Source: WHTX01 sp038255145
Lineage (GTDB): Bacteria > Actinomycetota > Acidimicrobiia > Acidimicrobiales > CAIXPF01
Length of the DNA: 64,000 nucleotides
Direction: 5' to 3'
Assembly: GCA_038255145.1 (NCBI GenBank)
Contig: JBBSLP010000023.1
Span: 1-64,000, forward strand
Part shown: positions 6,671-15,826 of the stretch, piece by piece
Numbering within the stretch: position 1 is the stretch's first letter
Layout of the letters: each line of letters starts with the position of its first letter
Translations under genes and position numbers: made by a program
Notes under the pieces: model-generated
Seen by the model: only the letters and a program-made list of their open reading frames with translations
The model's database searches: none
What the model was told of the DNA's origin: nothing

Positions 6671-8695
6671 GTGTCCAACGGGTCGCTCTACGGCGCCCTG
6701 GCCCTGGCCCTGGTGGTCGTCTACCGGGCCAGCGGACGTCTGAACCTGGCTCAGGGCGAGCTGGCCACCATGGGCACCTACGTGTCCCTGGTGCTCACCT
6801 CGCCGGCCACCCCGGCCCTGGCGGGCACGGCGTTCGTGGCCCGCTGGCTGCCGGGTACGCCGTGGCCCATCTGGCTGGCCGTGCCCGGGGCCATGGTGGT
6901 CATGGCCGTCCTCGCCGCCCTGGTCGAACGCCTGTTGATCAGTCGGATACCGGAGACCTCGGCCCGGGCCGCGGTCAGCGTGTCCATCGGGTTGCTGCTG
7001 CTCATCAACGGCCTGGACAACTACATCTGGAAGCCGGTGTCCCGGGGCTACGACTCGCTCTTCCCCAACGACCCCGACGACTACCTGACCATCTTCGGGG
7101 CCCGCCTGCGCTTCGAGATGTTGGGTACGTGGATCACCCTCATCATCGTGCTCGGCCTGTTGGCCCTCCTGCTGCGCACGACCAAGGCCGGCCTGGCCTT
7201 CCGGGCCGTCTCGTCGAGCCGGGTGCTGGCCGGACTGATGGGGGTGCGCAGCCAGCGGGTGCTCACCGGCGGTTGGGCCCTGGCCGGCGCCTTGGGCACC
7301 CTGGTCGGCTGCCTGCTGGCCAGCCGCCTGGTGCTCGAACCCTCGATGATGATCCGGCTGCTCGTGTACAGCTTCGCCGCCGCCACCATCGGCGGGTTGA
7401 CGAGCATGGGCGGGGCCATCGTCGGTGGCCTGATCGTGGGCCTGAGCCAGACCATGCTGTCGGGCTACGTCGGCTTCGTCGGCGGGCGGTTGTCACTGCC
7501 CGTGGTGCTGCTGGGCATGGTGCTGATGCTGTACCTGCGCCCCCAGGGCCTGTTCGGCACGAAGATCGAGGACGAGGCGCCCAGCAAGGTGTTGGGCGCC
7601 ACCGCAGCGGAAGCCGTGGTCCGACCCCGGTTCGCCTTCGAGCGGGGCACATCAGGGGCCCGGGCCGCCACCATGGTGGGCGCGGTCGCCATGCTCGCCC
7701 TGGCCCTCGTGCCGGCCTTCGTCCTGCCCATCGGCGAAGGGCGGCTGTGGACCGAGCTGTTGGCCACCACCATCGCCCTGTGGGGCCTGGCCCTGCTGCT
7801 GGGCCCCGCCGCCCAGCTGTCGTTGGGCCACAGCGCCTTCCTCGGCCTGGGCGCGTACGCCACCCTGGTCGTCGCCACCCGCTACGACGTCTCCCCCCTG
7901 CTGGGCCTGGCCGTGGCCGGCCTGTGCGGGTTGCTCATCGGGGCGCTGGTGGGCCTGCCCGCCCTGCGCATCCGGGGCCAGTACCTGGCCATGGTGACGT
8001 TCAGCCTGGCCGTGGCCTTCCCCATGATCATCCAGCGGTTCTCGTGGTTCACCGGGGGGAGCGGTGGCCCTCCCCCCCTCGAGATGCAGGTGCCCTCGTG
8101 GCTCAACCTGCCCGCGGGCAAGGGCTACCTGTGGCTGCACATCATCACCGTGTTCGTGGCCGCGGCCACCGTGGCCGTGTTGGCCAACCTGGACCGCAGC
8201 CCCGTGGGCCGGGCCATCCGGGCGTCGGCCGACAACGACCTGGCCGCCACGAGCATGGGGGTGCGGGTGGTGGCCACCAAGACGTGGACCTTCGGTGTGG
8301 CCTCCATGATCGGCGCGGTCGCCGGCGGGCTCCTGGCCCTGCACACCCAGGCCGTCACCTCGGAGACCTTCGACGTGCAGATGGGCCTGATCTTCTACGG
8401 GGCGGCCGTCTTCGGCGGCGTCAACCGTCGGATCGGGGCCCCCATCGGCGCCCTCCTCATCGTGGGCGTCCCCTACCTGACCGCCCACGAGGGCTGGGAC
8501 ATCAACGAGAAGATGCTGTTCGGGGTGCTGCTCATCGTGGGCACGGCCTTCTTCCCCGACGGTCTGGGCTCGCCCATCTCCGGCGCGGCCCGGCGCCTGG
8601 TGGGCATCGTCGACGGCCCGCCCCGGCCCCCGGCCGGGCACCCTGATTCCACGGACATGTTGCCCGAGCTCGTGGTCGAGGGCACCCGACCCTGA
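6671..8695 (+). CDS. Fused LivH-LivM branched-chain amino acid type ABC permease
   Basis: From GTG 6671 this encodes 674 residues: a LivH-like half (about 1-295, including RLNLAQGELATMGTY) followed by a LivM-like half (about 340-640, including AQLSLGHSAFLGLGAY and FTGGSGGPPPL). Many hydrophobic helices are visible in both. Normally these are two proteins forming the membrane channel of a HAAT-type importer. No ATPase (LivG/LivF) or binding protein is in the window, so it must work with partners encoded elsewhere. The residues expected at a LivH N-terminus (DIQLFLQRLIDGVSNGS) are encoded from 6635, upstream of the GTG, with no ATG/GTG/TTG in frame; the 5' end is therefore unresolved. Confidence 0.85.
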   Translation: MSNGSLYGALALALVVVYRASGRLNLAQGELATMGTYVSLVLTSPATPALAGTAFVARWLPGTPWPIWLAVPGAMVVMAVLAALVERLLISRIPETSARAAVSVSIGLLLLINGLDNYIWKPVSRGYDSLFPNDPDDYLTIFGARLRFEMLGTWITLIIVLGLLALLLRTTKAGLAFRAVSSSRVLAGLMGVRSQRVLTGGWALAGALGTLVGCLLASRLVLEPSMMIRLLVYSFAAATIGGLTSMGGAIVGGLIVGLSQTMLSGYVGFVGGRLSLPVVLLGMVLMLYLRPQGLFGTKIEDEAPSKVLGATAAEAVVRPRFAFERGTSGARAATMVGAVAMLALALVPAFVLPIGEGRLWTELLATTIALWGLALLLGPAAQLSLGHSAFLGLGAYATLVVATRYDVSPLLGLAVAGLCGLLIGALVGLPALRIRGQYLAMVTFSLAVAFPMIIQRFSWFTGGSGGPPPLEMQVPSWLNLPAGKGYLWLHIITVFVAAATVAVLANLDRSPVGRAIRASADNDLAATSMGVRVVATKTWTFGVASMIGAVAGGLLALHTQAVTSETFDVQMGLIFYGAAVFGGVNRRIGAPIGALLIVGVPYLTAHEGWDINEKMLFGVLLIVGTAFFPDGLGSPISGAARRLVGIVDGPPRPPAGHPDSTDMLPELVVEGTRP

Positions 8696-8736
8696 CGCCC
8701 GCTACGGGACGTGGGCCCGATGGCGCCACGACGCGG

Positions 8737-8772
8737 CCGGGGGGCCGATCGCCAGAGCGATCGACCCCCCGG
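8737..8772. terminator. Terminator hairpin between the permease and the hydrolase
   Basis: Two 16-nt arms (8737-8752 and 8757-8772) pair with one mismatch around the loop CAGA, centred between convergent genes. It can serve both strands. Confidence 0.75.
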
Positions 8773-8812
8773 AACAGCCAGCGATAAACGGCTGGGAACG
8801 GCGACGAACGGA

Positions 8813-10513
8813 TCAGGCGTCGACGAGGGCGTGGGCCGCCGTGACCGTCGCCGTCGACGTCTCCACCCCGGCCAGGTCCTCGATGGTGAGGAACACGGGA
8901 GCGGCGGGGATGCAGCTGGTGTCGGGCACCAGCCAGGGATCGTCGATGAAGTCGTCGAGGATGGCGAACCCGCAGATGCCCACGGCCAGCAGGGGCGAAT
9001 GGCCCACGCCGGGGATCTCCAGGTACAGCGAGTTGGGTAGGGCACGGGCCACGTCCTCGCCGTACTGCGGCGGCGTGATCTGGTCGAACTGGCCCGTCAC
9101 CACCAGGGTGGGGACCGGGGACGTCACCGGCTCGAACGTCTCCGCATCGGCCGGCTCGACGTCCCACACCTGGCAGATGCGCTCGAGGGCCGAGCCGATC
9201 ACCGGGTTGTAGCTGAGGAACAACCGGGCGGCCAGGGTCTCGGGTTCGGCCTGGTCCGAGGGAGCGGTCTCCACCGCCTCCTCAGCGCACAGGAACGAGG
9301 CCTGCATGCCGTAGGCCAGGGGTGAGCTGGTGATGGCCGTGGCCTCCCCGGCCGCCAGCAACACCCGGTGGTCACCGTTGGCCACCGACGTGATCAGGGC
9401 GGGGATGGCCGACGGCCCCCCCGGCGAGTAGAAGAGCGAGTACACGACCTGGGCCAGGGCCCGTCCACCGAAGGGCACCTGCGCCGCCTGTCCGGTGCTC
9501 GGATCGGGTACCTCGACCAGAGCGGGCTCGATCTCGAGGGCGGCCACGGTCCGTTCCAGGGTGGCCAGCACCTCAGGGTTGGCCGCGTCGCAGGCGGCGT
9601 CGGCCGCGCACGCCGCGTCGACGGCCCGCAGGGCCCGGTCGTAGGAGGGCCCGGCGTCGGCCAGGAAGTTCTCCTCCGCGGGGATGGGCGAGGACAGCAC
9701 CAGGCTGGCCAGGCCGGAGGCGTGCTCGCCGGCCACCTGCAGCCCGAGGCGGGCGCCGTAGCTGGTGCCGAACAGGTGCATCTGCTCGTAGCCCAGGGCG
9801 TCGCGCACGGCGTCGATGTCGTCCACGTCGTTGCGGGTGTCGAAGGCGCCGAGGTCGATCCCCTCGGCCACGAGCCGATCGTGGCACGCCTGGTAGCCGG
9901 CGAGGACCTCGTCCTCGAGGGTGGCGGGATCCGTTCCCCCCGACAGCGCGGCGAAGACCTCGTCGCAGTCGAGTGCGGGGCGGCTGGCGCCCACCCCCCG
10001 CTGGTCGACGAGCACGAAGTCACGCTCGCGGTGCAGGTCGGGGTTCAGGCCCCCGGTCAGGGCCAGCGAGCTCAGCACCGGGGTGACGAGCAGCTCCCCG
10101 GGCCCGCCCGCCAACATGACCAGGGGGGCGTCGTCGCTGGGCTCGGTGGCGGCGAAGCGGGCTACGGCCAGCTCGATGGTGCCGCCGTCGGGGTCGTCCC
10201 ACTGGGCGGGAACGGTCACGTAGCCGCACTCCACGCCGACGGCGACCGGGGCCGGCAGCGGCACCGGGCAGTCTGCGGTGGCGTAGGTGGGGGTGAAGTC
10301 CGGCCCGACGCCGTCGGCGCCGTCGCCCTCGCCGGCTCCGTGGTCGTCGCTACCCGGCCCCCCGTCCGACGACGACGTCGCCGGCTCTCCCGGGGGCCCC
10401 GCAGTCGACGTTGTGGCCCCGGCGGGGACGGCGAACCCGGCGACGACCGTCGCCGAGCACAGCACCGTCAGTACCCGTCTACTGAGAAGAGCCCGTCTCC
10501 TGAAGCTGCTCAT
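8813..10513 (-). CDS. Secreted alpha/beta hydrolase, tripeptidyl aminopeptidase-like
   Basis: A 566-residue exported hydrolase. The N-terminus (arginines, then VLTVLCSATVVAGFAVPAGA) is a Sec signal peptide, followed by a Gly/Ser/Asp-rich linker to about residue 70. The hydrolase fold shows the oxyanion motif MLAGGPGE, LVDQRGVGASRP, nucleophile elbow FGTSYGARLG, and late acid and histidine in TGQFDQITPP and IPGVGHSPL. The layout matches actinobacterial tripeptidyl aminopeptidases and proline iminopeptidase-like exported enzymes, so release of short peptides outside the cell is likely but not provable. It is monocistronic; a hairpin follows its stop. Confidence 0.85.
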   Translation of the reverse strand: MSSFRRRALLSRRVLTVLCSATVVAGFAVPAGATTSTAGPPGEPATSSSDGGPGSDDHGAGEGDGADGVGPDFTPTYATADCPVPLPAPVAVGVECGYVTVPAQWDDPDGGTIELAVARFAATEPSDDAPLVMLAGGPGELLVTPVLSSLALTGGLNPDLHRERDFVLVDQRGVGASRPALDCDEVFAALSGGTDPATLEDEVLAGYQACHDRLVAEGIDLGAFDTRNDVDDIDAVRDALGYEQMHLFGTSYGARLGLQVAGEHASGLASLVLSSPIPAEENFLADAGPSYDRALRAVDAACAADAACDAANPEVLATLERTVAALEIEPALVEVPDPSTGQAAQVPFGGRALAQVVYSLFYSPGGPSAIPALITSVANGDHRVLLAAGEATAITSSPLAYGMQASFLCAEEAVETAPSDQAEPETLAARLFLSYNPVIGSALERICQVWDVEPADAETFEPVTSPVPTLVVTGQFDQITPPQYGEDVARALPNSLYLEIPGVGHSPLLAVGICGFAILDDFIDDPWLVPDTSCIPAAPVFLTIEDLAGVETSTATVTAAHALVDA

Positions 10514-10598
10514 GGTTCGGGGTGCCCGATGCCCGGCGGTGACGAAACTGTCTCGTAGCGCGGTGGGCCCCCGGTCCGGGGGTGGCGAAGCGGGGTCC

Positions 10599-11450
10599 TC
10601 AGCCGCCCAGGCCCAGGGCGGTGGCGATGCGCACGGGGGCCTCGGCCCGGTTCAGCGTGTAGAGGTGCACCCCGGGTACACCCTCGCTGACCAGGTCGGA
10701 GATGAGGGCGCAGGCGTGGTCCACGGCGATGTCCACCCGCTCGTCGGGGGTGGCCGCTTCCAGACGGGCCCACAGTGCCGGTGGCACCCTGGCCCCGTTC
10801 ATCTCGGCGAAGCGACGCACCGAGGTCGGGTTCAGCGCGGGGATGATGCCGGGGACCAGCGGGGTGGTCACGCCCAGGGCGTCGAGGTCGTCACGCAGGC
10901 GCAGGAAGGGCGCGGGGTCGAAGAAGAACTGGGTGATGGCGAAGTCGGCCTGGGCCATCTTGTCGGCCAGCCGCCGCCGGTCGTCCCTGGTCGACTCGGA
11001 CCGGGGGTGGAGCTCGGGGAAGGCGGCCACACCGACGCTGAAGTCGCCCACCCCCCGGATGAGGTCGACGAGCTCGCTGGCGTAGCTGAAGTCCCCGGTG
11101 GCCGGCGAGCCATCTGCGGGCGGGTCACCGGCCAGGGCCAGGATGTTGGTGACCCCGTTGGCCGCGTAGTCGGCCAGCAGGGCCTCGAGCTCGGGCTTCT
11201 CGTGGCCCATGCACGTCAGGTGGGCCATGGCCGGGTAGGGCCGGGTGCGGCAGATGTCGACGACGATGTCCCGGGTGCTGTCGCGGGTCGAGCCACCGGC
11301 GCCATAGGTGACGGACACGAAGGTGGGGCTGACGGCGTCGAGCTCCCCCATGGCCTTCTCCAGCGAACGCAGCCCCTCGTCGGTCTTGGGGGGGAAGAAC
11401 TCGAAGGACAACGTCGGCCCCGCGGCGAAGAGATCCCGGATGTGCGCCAT
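10599..11450 (-). CDS. metF: 5,10-methylenetetrahydrofolate reductase
   Basis: A 283-residue FAD-dependent TIM-barrel reducing 5,10-methylene-THF to 5-methyl-THF for methionine synthesis. Family marks are SFEFFPPKTDEG, VSVTYGAGGSTRD, AHLTCMG, ILALAGDPP and DFAITQFFFD. Length is typical. ATG 11450 is preceded 6 nt upstream by TAGAGT, so the message may be leaderless. It lies directly downstream of folD on the same strand (68 bp apart), so the enzyme making its substrate is encoded next door. Confidence 0.95.
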   Translation of the reverse strand: MAHIRDLFAAGPTLSFEFFPPKTDEGLRSLEKAMGELDAVSPTFVSVTYGAGGSTRDSTRDIVVDICRTRPYPAMAHLTCMGHEKPELEALLADYAANGVTNILALAGDPPADGSPATGDFSYASELVDLIRGVGDFSVGVAAFPELHPRSESTRDDRRRLADKMAQADFAITQFFFDPAPFLRLRDDLDALGVTTPLVPGIIPALNPTSVRRFAEMNGARVPPALWARLEAATPDERVDIAVDHACALISDLVSEGVPGVHLYTLNRAEAPVRIATALGLGG

Positions 11451-11456
11451 GGAGGA

Positions 11457-11462
11457 ACTCTA
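11457..11462 (-). promoter_or_regulatory. -10 box of metF (leaderless-type)
   Basis: On minus, TAGAGT is followed by 6 nt and then the metF ATG at 11450. This spacing would start transcription at or next to the start codon. Confidence 0.45.
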
Positions 11463-11518
11463 CGGGTGGTCGCCCGCCCCCACTACGGGTCGGATCACCC
11501 GGTCAGGGTTCGTTCAGC

Positions 11519-12385
11519 TCACCCGGTCGGCGCGGCCCGGCGCTCGGCGGCGTCGACGCAGTTGCGCAGGAGCACGGCCCTGGTCATGGGCCCGACGCCG
11601 CCGATGCGGGGCGAGAGCCACCCGGCCACCTCGGCCACGTCGTCGGCCACGTCGGAGATGATCTTGCGGCCCTCGAAGCTGACCCCGGCCCCTACGACCA
11701 CGGCACCGGGCCGCACCATGTCGGCGGTGATGAGCCCGGGCGACCCCGCCGCGGCCACGAGCACGTCGGCCTGGCGGGTGAAGGAGCCCAGGTCGGCGAC
11801 GCCGGTGTGGACCACGGTCACCGCGGCGTTGGCCCCCTTCTCCTTGAGGGCCAGCAGGTTGGCCAGGGGGCGACCGATGGTCAGGCCCCGGCCGACGATG
11901 ACGACGTGGCGGCCGGCCACGTCGATGCCGAAGTGCTCCAACAAGACCTGGATGCCGACGGGGGTGCACGGACGGGGGCCGGGCTCACCCATGACCAGCT
12001 GGCCGAGGTTGGTGGGGTGCAGCCCGTCGACGTCCTTGTCGGGGTCGGCCGACAGCAGGGCGGCGGCGTAGTCCAGGCCCTTGGGGAAGGGGTACTGCAG
12101 CAGGAAGGCGTGCACGGCGGGGTCGTCGTTGAAGCGGGCCACGGCCGCCATGACCTCGGCCTGGGTGGCGTCTGCCGGCAGGTGCCGGTGCTGGGAGGTC
12201 AGGCCGACCTCGGCGCAGTCCTCGTGCTTCATGGCCACGTAGCGGGCCGAGGGACCGTCGTCGCCGACGAGGATGGTGCCCAGGCCGGGCACGATCCCCT
12301 GCGCCGCCAGGTCGCGCACCCGCTCGGTCATCGCCGAACGCATCTGGCGGGCGACCGCCTCACCATCGAGCACCTGGGCCGTCAC
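11519..12385 (-). CDS. folD: Methylenetetrahydrofolate dehydrogenase/cyclohydrolase
   Basis: A 288-residue bifunctional enzyme interconverting 5,10-methylene-, methenyl- and 10-formyl-THF. It has the catalytic Tyr-x3-Lys in YVAMKHEDC, the conserved QYPFPKGLDY and DPDKDVDGLHPTNLG segments, and the NADP-binding VIVGRGLTIGRPLANLL. The GTG start at 12385 gives a normal-length N-terminus (MTAQVLDGEAVARQM). It precedes metF on minus, and 10-formyl-THF from it would also feed PurH, encoded nearby. Confidence 0.96.
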   Translation of the reverse strand: MTAQVLDGEAVARQMRSAMTERVRDLAAQGIVPGLGTILVGDDGPSARYVAMKHEDCAEVGLTSQHRHLPADATQAEVMAAVARFNDDPAVHAFLLQYPFPKGLDYAAALLSADPDKDVDGLHPTNLGQLVMGEPGPRPCTPVGIQVLLEHFGIDVAGRHVVIVGRGLTIGRPLANLLALKEKGANAAVTVVHTGVADLGSFTRQADVLVAAAGSPGLITADMVRPGAVVVGAGVSFEGRKIISDVADDVAEVAGWLSPRIGGVGPMTRAVLLRNCVDAAERRAAPTG

Positions 12386-12440
12386 GAGTGGAGCAGGCTA
12401 GCGCCCGCGCCGCCGGGGCTGGGCTGGGCGGGGGATGGGG

Positions 12441-13352
12441 TCAGCCCGCGGCGCCCTTGAGGGAGGCCAGGACCTTGCCCACCGCGGCGTTGGCGTCGGC
12501 GAAGGGCTGGGCCCCGGACATGTCGGCGATGCGGTCCCAGTGGGCGGCGATGTCGTCGGGGGTCACGGTGGCGGGGTCGTCGAAGGTGAAGCCCGCCCCC
12601 TCCATGACCTGCACCAGGGCGAAGTGACCGGCGCCCGATTCGACGACGGCGCCGCTGGCCGAGCACTCCTCGGAGCAGAACCAGCCCACGACCGGGGTCA
12701 CGTACTCGGCCACCATGGCGGTGAGCACCTCCCGGGTCATGAGCGATTCGGTCATGCGGGTACCGGCCACGGGGGCGATGGTGTTGACCTTGACGTCCTT
12801 GGGGGCGCCCTCGAGGGCCAACGTGTTCATGAGCCCGACGAGGGCCATCTTGGCGGCGGCGTAGTTGGCCTGGCCGAAGTTGCCGTAGAGGCCGGCGGCC
12901 GAGGTGGTGAACACCACCCGCCCGTAGCCCTGGTCGCGGAGGTGGGGCCAGGCGGCGTGGGTGACGTAGGCGCTGGAGGAGAGGTGCCCGGCCACGACGG
13001 CGTCGAAGTCGTCGGGCTCCAGCTTGGCCAGGGTCCGGTCCCGCAGGATGCCGGCGTTGTTGACCACGATGTCGATCTTGCCGTAGGCGTCGAGCGTGGT
13101 GGTGACCGCCCCGATGGCCCCCTCCTGGGTGGCGACGTCGTGGTAGTCGGCCACGGCCTCACCGCCGGCGGCCCGCACGTCCTCGACGACGGCGTCGGCC
13201 ACCTCGTCGGAGCGGCCGGTGCCATCCACATCGCCCCCGGTGTCGTTGACCACCACCAACGCCCCCCGGGAGGCCAGGAAGCGGGCGTGGGAGCGCCCCA
13301 GCCCCCGACCCGAACCGGTCACCAACGCCACCCGTCCGTCATAGCGGATCAT
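12441..13352 (-). CDS. Short-chain dehydrogenase, hydroxyacyl-CoA dehydrogenase-like
   Basis: A 303-residue SDR. The cofactor motif TGSGRGLGRSHA, NNAG, and the active-site region TTSAAGLYGNFG followed by YAAAK are all present. The long form, with the AGxxG-type region and C-terminal CSEECSASGAVVESG, resembles the SDR half of peroxisomal-type (3R)-hydroxyacyl-CoA dehydrogenases, suggesting a role in fatty acyl-CoA oxidation. No MaoC-like hydratase partner is adjacent. ATG 13352 is preceded by a G-rich ribosome-binding site. Substrate assignment is inference. Confidence 0.85.
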   Translation of the reverse strand: MIRYDGRVALVTGSGRGLGRSHARFLASRGALVVVNDTGGDVDGTGRSDEVADAVVEDVRAAGGEAVADYHDVATQEGAIGAVTTTLDAYGKIDIVVNNAGILRDRTLAKLEPDDFDAVVAGHLSSSAYVTHAAWPHLRDQGYGRVVFTTSAAGLYGNFGQANYAAAKMALVGLMNTLALEGAPKDVKVNTIAPVAGTRMTESLMTREVLTAMVAEYVTPVVGWFCSEECSASGAVVESGAGHFALVQVMEGAGFTFDDPATVTPDDIAAHWDRIADMSGAQPFADANAAVGKVLASLKGAAG

Positions 13353-13654
13353 CCCAGGCCCCCCTGCTTCGTCCCTGGCTGCACCCTAACCCCCGAGCGC
13401 CTCACGGGCTCACGGCCGACCGCCAGGTGACCGGCAGGTGACCGGCGGGTCGGCGGGTCGGGTGGCCAGCCGGCCGCACCTCGCGTCACTTGCGCCGATC
13501 GTGAGGCTGAGCTGGGGCAAAGGTGAAGCATTCACCACCGTGGCGGGGGCAGATGCTTCACAGAAGCCGGGAACAGCGGTGGCCGGGTCCCTCGTCGGCG
13601 ACCACACCGCCGGCCGGCACGCCGTGGGGTTGGGGCCCCGCTTGGCAACTACGA
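13353..13654. other. 302-bp non-coding gap with small repeats and palindromes
   Basis: No credible gene lies between the SDR start and the purH stop. The gap holds two adjacent copies of CAGGTGACCGG (13424-13445) with a related GGGTCGGC tract after them, and a nested palindrome: GTGAAGCAT at 13523-13531, its exact complement at 13553-13561, and an inner GTGAA-GCA-TTCAC at 13523-13535. The long-range arms could form a purH terminator hairpin with a 21-nt loop. Confidence 0.5.
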
Positions 13655-15154
13655 CTAGTGCCGGAAGTGGCGCTCACCGGTGAAGACCATGGCCATGCCG
13701 TGCTCGTCAGCGGCGGCGATGACCTCGTCGTCGCGGATGGAGCCGCCGGGCTGGATCACCGCGGTGCAGCCGGCGTCGGCGGCGGCGTCGAGGCCGTCGC
13801 GGAAGGGGAAGAAGGCGTCCGAGGCACAGGCCCCGCCCCGGGCCCGGCCGTCGGCCTTGGTGGCGGCGAGGATGCCGGCGTCGCGCCGGTTCTGCTGGCC
13901 GGCGCCGATGCCCCACGCGGCACCGCCCTTGGCCACCACGATGGTGTTGGACGTGACCACGGCGGCCACCCGCCAGGCCAGTTCCAGGTCGGCCCACTCG
14001 GCCTCGGTCGGCGAGCGCTTCGTGGCCACGGTGAAGGCGGCCCGATCCCAGGTGACGCGGTCGGCCGTCTGCACCAGCAGGCCACCGTCGATGGAACGGT
14101 GCACGAGGGGGGCGGTGCCCGGCGCCGGGGCCTCGAGCACCCGCAGGTTCTTGCGGGCCGTGAGCCGGGCCAGGGCCTCGGGCTCGTACGCCGGGGCCAC
14201 GACCACCTCGGTGAACACGGGGGCCAGGGCCTCGGCCAGCGCCGCGGGCAGGGGCCGGTTGACGGCCACGATGCCCCCGTAGGCGGACACGGGGTCGCAC
14301 TCGTGCGCCAGGCGGTAGGCCTCGGTGATGTTGTCGGCCACGGCCACCCCGCAGGGGTTGGCGTGCTTGATGACGACGGCTGCGGGGCGGTCACCGAGGC
14401 TGTTGACCAGCTTCCACGCCGCCTCGGCGTCGTAGAGGTTGAGGTAGGACAGCTCCTTGCCCCCGTGCTGGGTGGCTCCGTCCCACCACGAACGACCGCC
14501 GACGTAGCGGTAGCGGGCACCCACCTGGTGGGGGTTCTCGCCGTAGCGCAGGTCCTGGGCCCGCTCCAGGGCCAGGTGCAGGGTGGAGGGCAGGGGGTCG
14601 GCCGAGCCCTCGTCGAGCCAGGCCACGATGGCGGCGTCGTACGCCGCGGTGAGCGAGAAGGCGGCCCGGGCCAGTTGGCGCCGGGTGTCCGCCGACAAGG
14701 TCCCCTGGTCGGCGAGCTCGGCCAGCACCCCGTCGTACTGGGCGGGCGAGGTGACGATGCCCACGGCGTCGAAGTTCTTGGCCGCGGCCCGCACCATGGT
14801 GGGCCCGCCCACATCGATGAGCTCGACGGAGGGGTCGCTGGAGAAGGGGTAGAGGTTGCAGACCACCAGGTCGATGGGGGGGATGTCGTGGGCGGCGATG
14901 GTGGCCATGTGCTCGTCCTTGGCCCGGTCGGCCAGGATCCCGCCGTGGATGCGGGGGTGGAGGGTCTTGACCCGCCCGTCGAGCATCTCGGGGAACCCGG
15001 TGACCTCGCTGACCTCGGTCACGGCCAGGCCGGCCTGGGAAAGCGCCGCCGCCGTCCCCCCCGACGAGATCAGCTCCCAGCCGAGCTCGTCGAGGGACCG
15101 GGCCAGGGGCAAGAGGCCGGTCTTGTCGTACACGGACAGCAGGGCGCGAGGCAC
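13655..15154 (-). CDS. purH: Bifunctional AICAR formyltransferase/IMP cyclohydrolase
   Basis: A 499-residue enzyme for the last two steps of IMP synthesis. The N-terminal IMP cyclohydrolase/MGS-like domain begins ALLSVYDKTGL with SSGGTAAAL and GGPTMVRAAAKN; the AICAR transformylase part has the KHANPCGVAVADN motif and SAYGGIVAVNRPL; it ends TGERHFRH. The frame is open far upstream (to 15742), but GTG 15154 matches the family N-terminus and is preceded by TACGGT 6 nt upstream. The upstream extension lies antisense to a plus-strand hypothetical gene and is a shadow. Confidence 0.95.
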   Translation of the reverse strand: MPRALLSVYDKTGLLPLARSLDELGWELISSGGTAAALSQAGLAVTEVSEVTGFPEMLDGRVKTLHPRIHGGILADRAKDEHMATIAAHDIPPIDLVVCNLYPFSSDPSVELIDVGGPTMVRAAAKNFDAVGIVTSPAQYDGVLAELADQGTLSADTRRQLARAAFSLTAAYDAAIVAWLDEGSADPLPSTLHLALERAQDLRYGENPHQVGARYRYVGGRSWWDGATQHGGKELSYLNLYDAEAAWKLVNSLGDRPAAVVIKHANPCGVAVADNITEAYRLAHECDPVSAYGGIVAVNRPLPAALAEALAPVFTEVVVAPAYEPEALARLTARKNLRVLEAPAPGTAPLVHRSIDGGLLVQTADRVTWDRAAFTVATKRSPTEAEWADLELAWRVAAVVTSNTIVVAKGGAAWGIGAGQQNRRDAGILAATKADGRARGGACASDAFFPFRDGLDAAADAGCTAVIQPGGSIRDDEVIAAADEHGMAMVFTGERHFRH

Positions 15155-15160
15155 CAGTGG

Positions 15161-15166
15161 ACCGTA
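15161..15166 (-). promoter_or_regulatory. -10 box of purH (leaderless-type)
   Basis: On minus, TACGGT then 6 nt then the GTG start at 15154. It decides the purH start against the long upstream extension. Confidence 0.45.
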
Positions 15167-15251
15167 GCAAGGCCCCGGCGCCGGGCCCGAACGGTGCCCC
15201 GTCACGCGGCAACGGCTCGGTAGCGTGCGCTCTCGAAGAAGCGAGACGCCC

Positions 15252-15794
<543 letters not shown>

Positions 15795-15826
15795 CGTCGA
15801 GCAGGGCAGGGCCAACGCCCGCCCGG

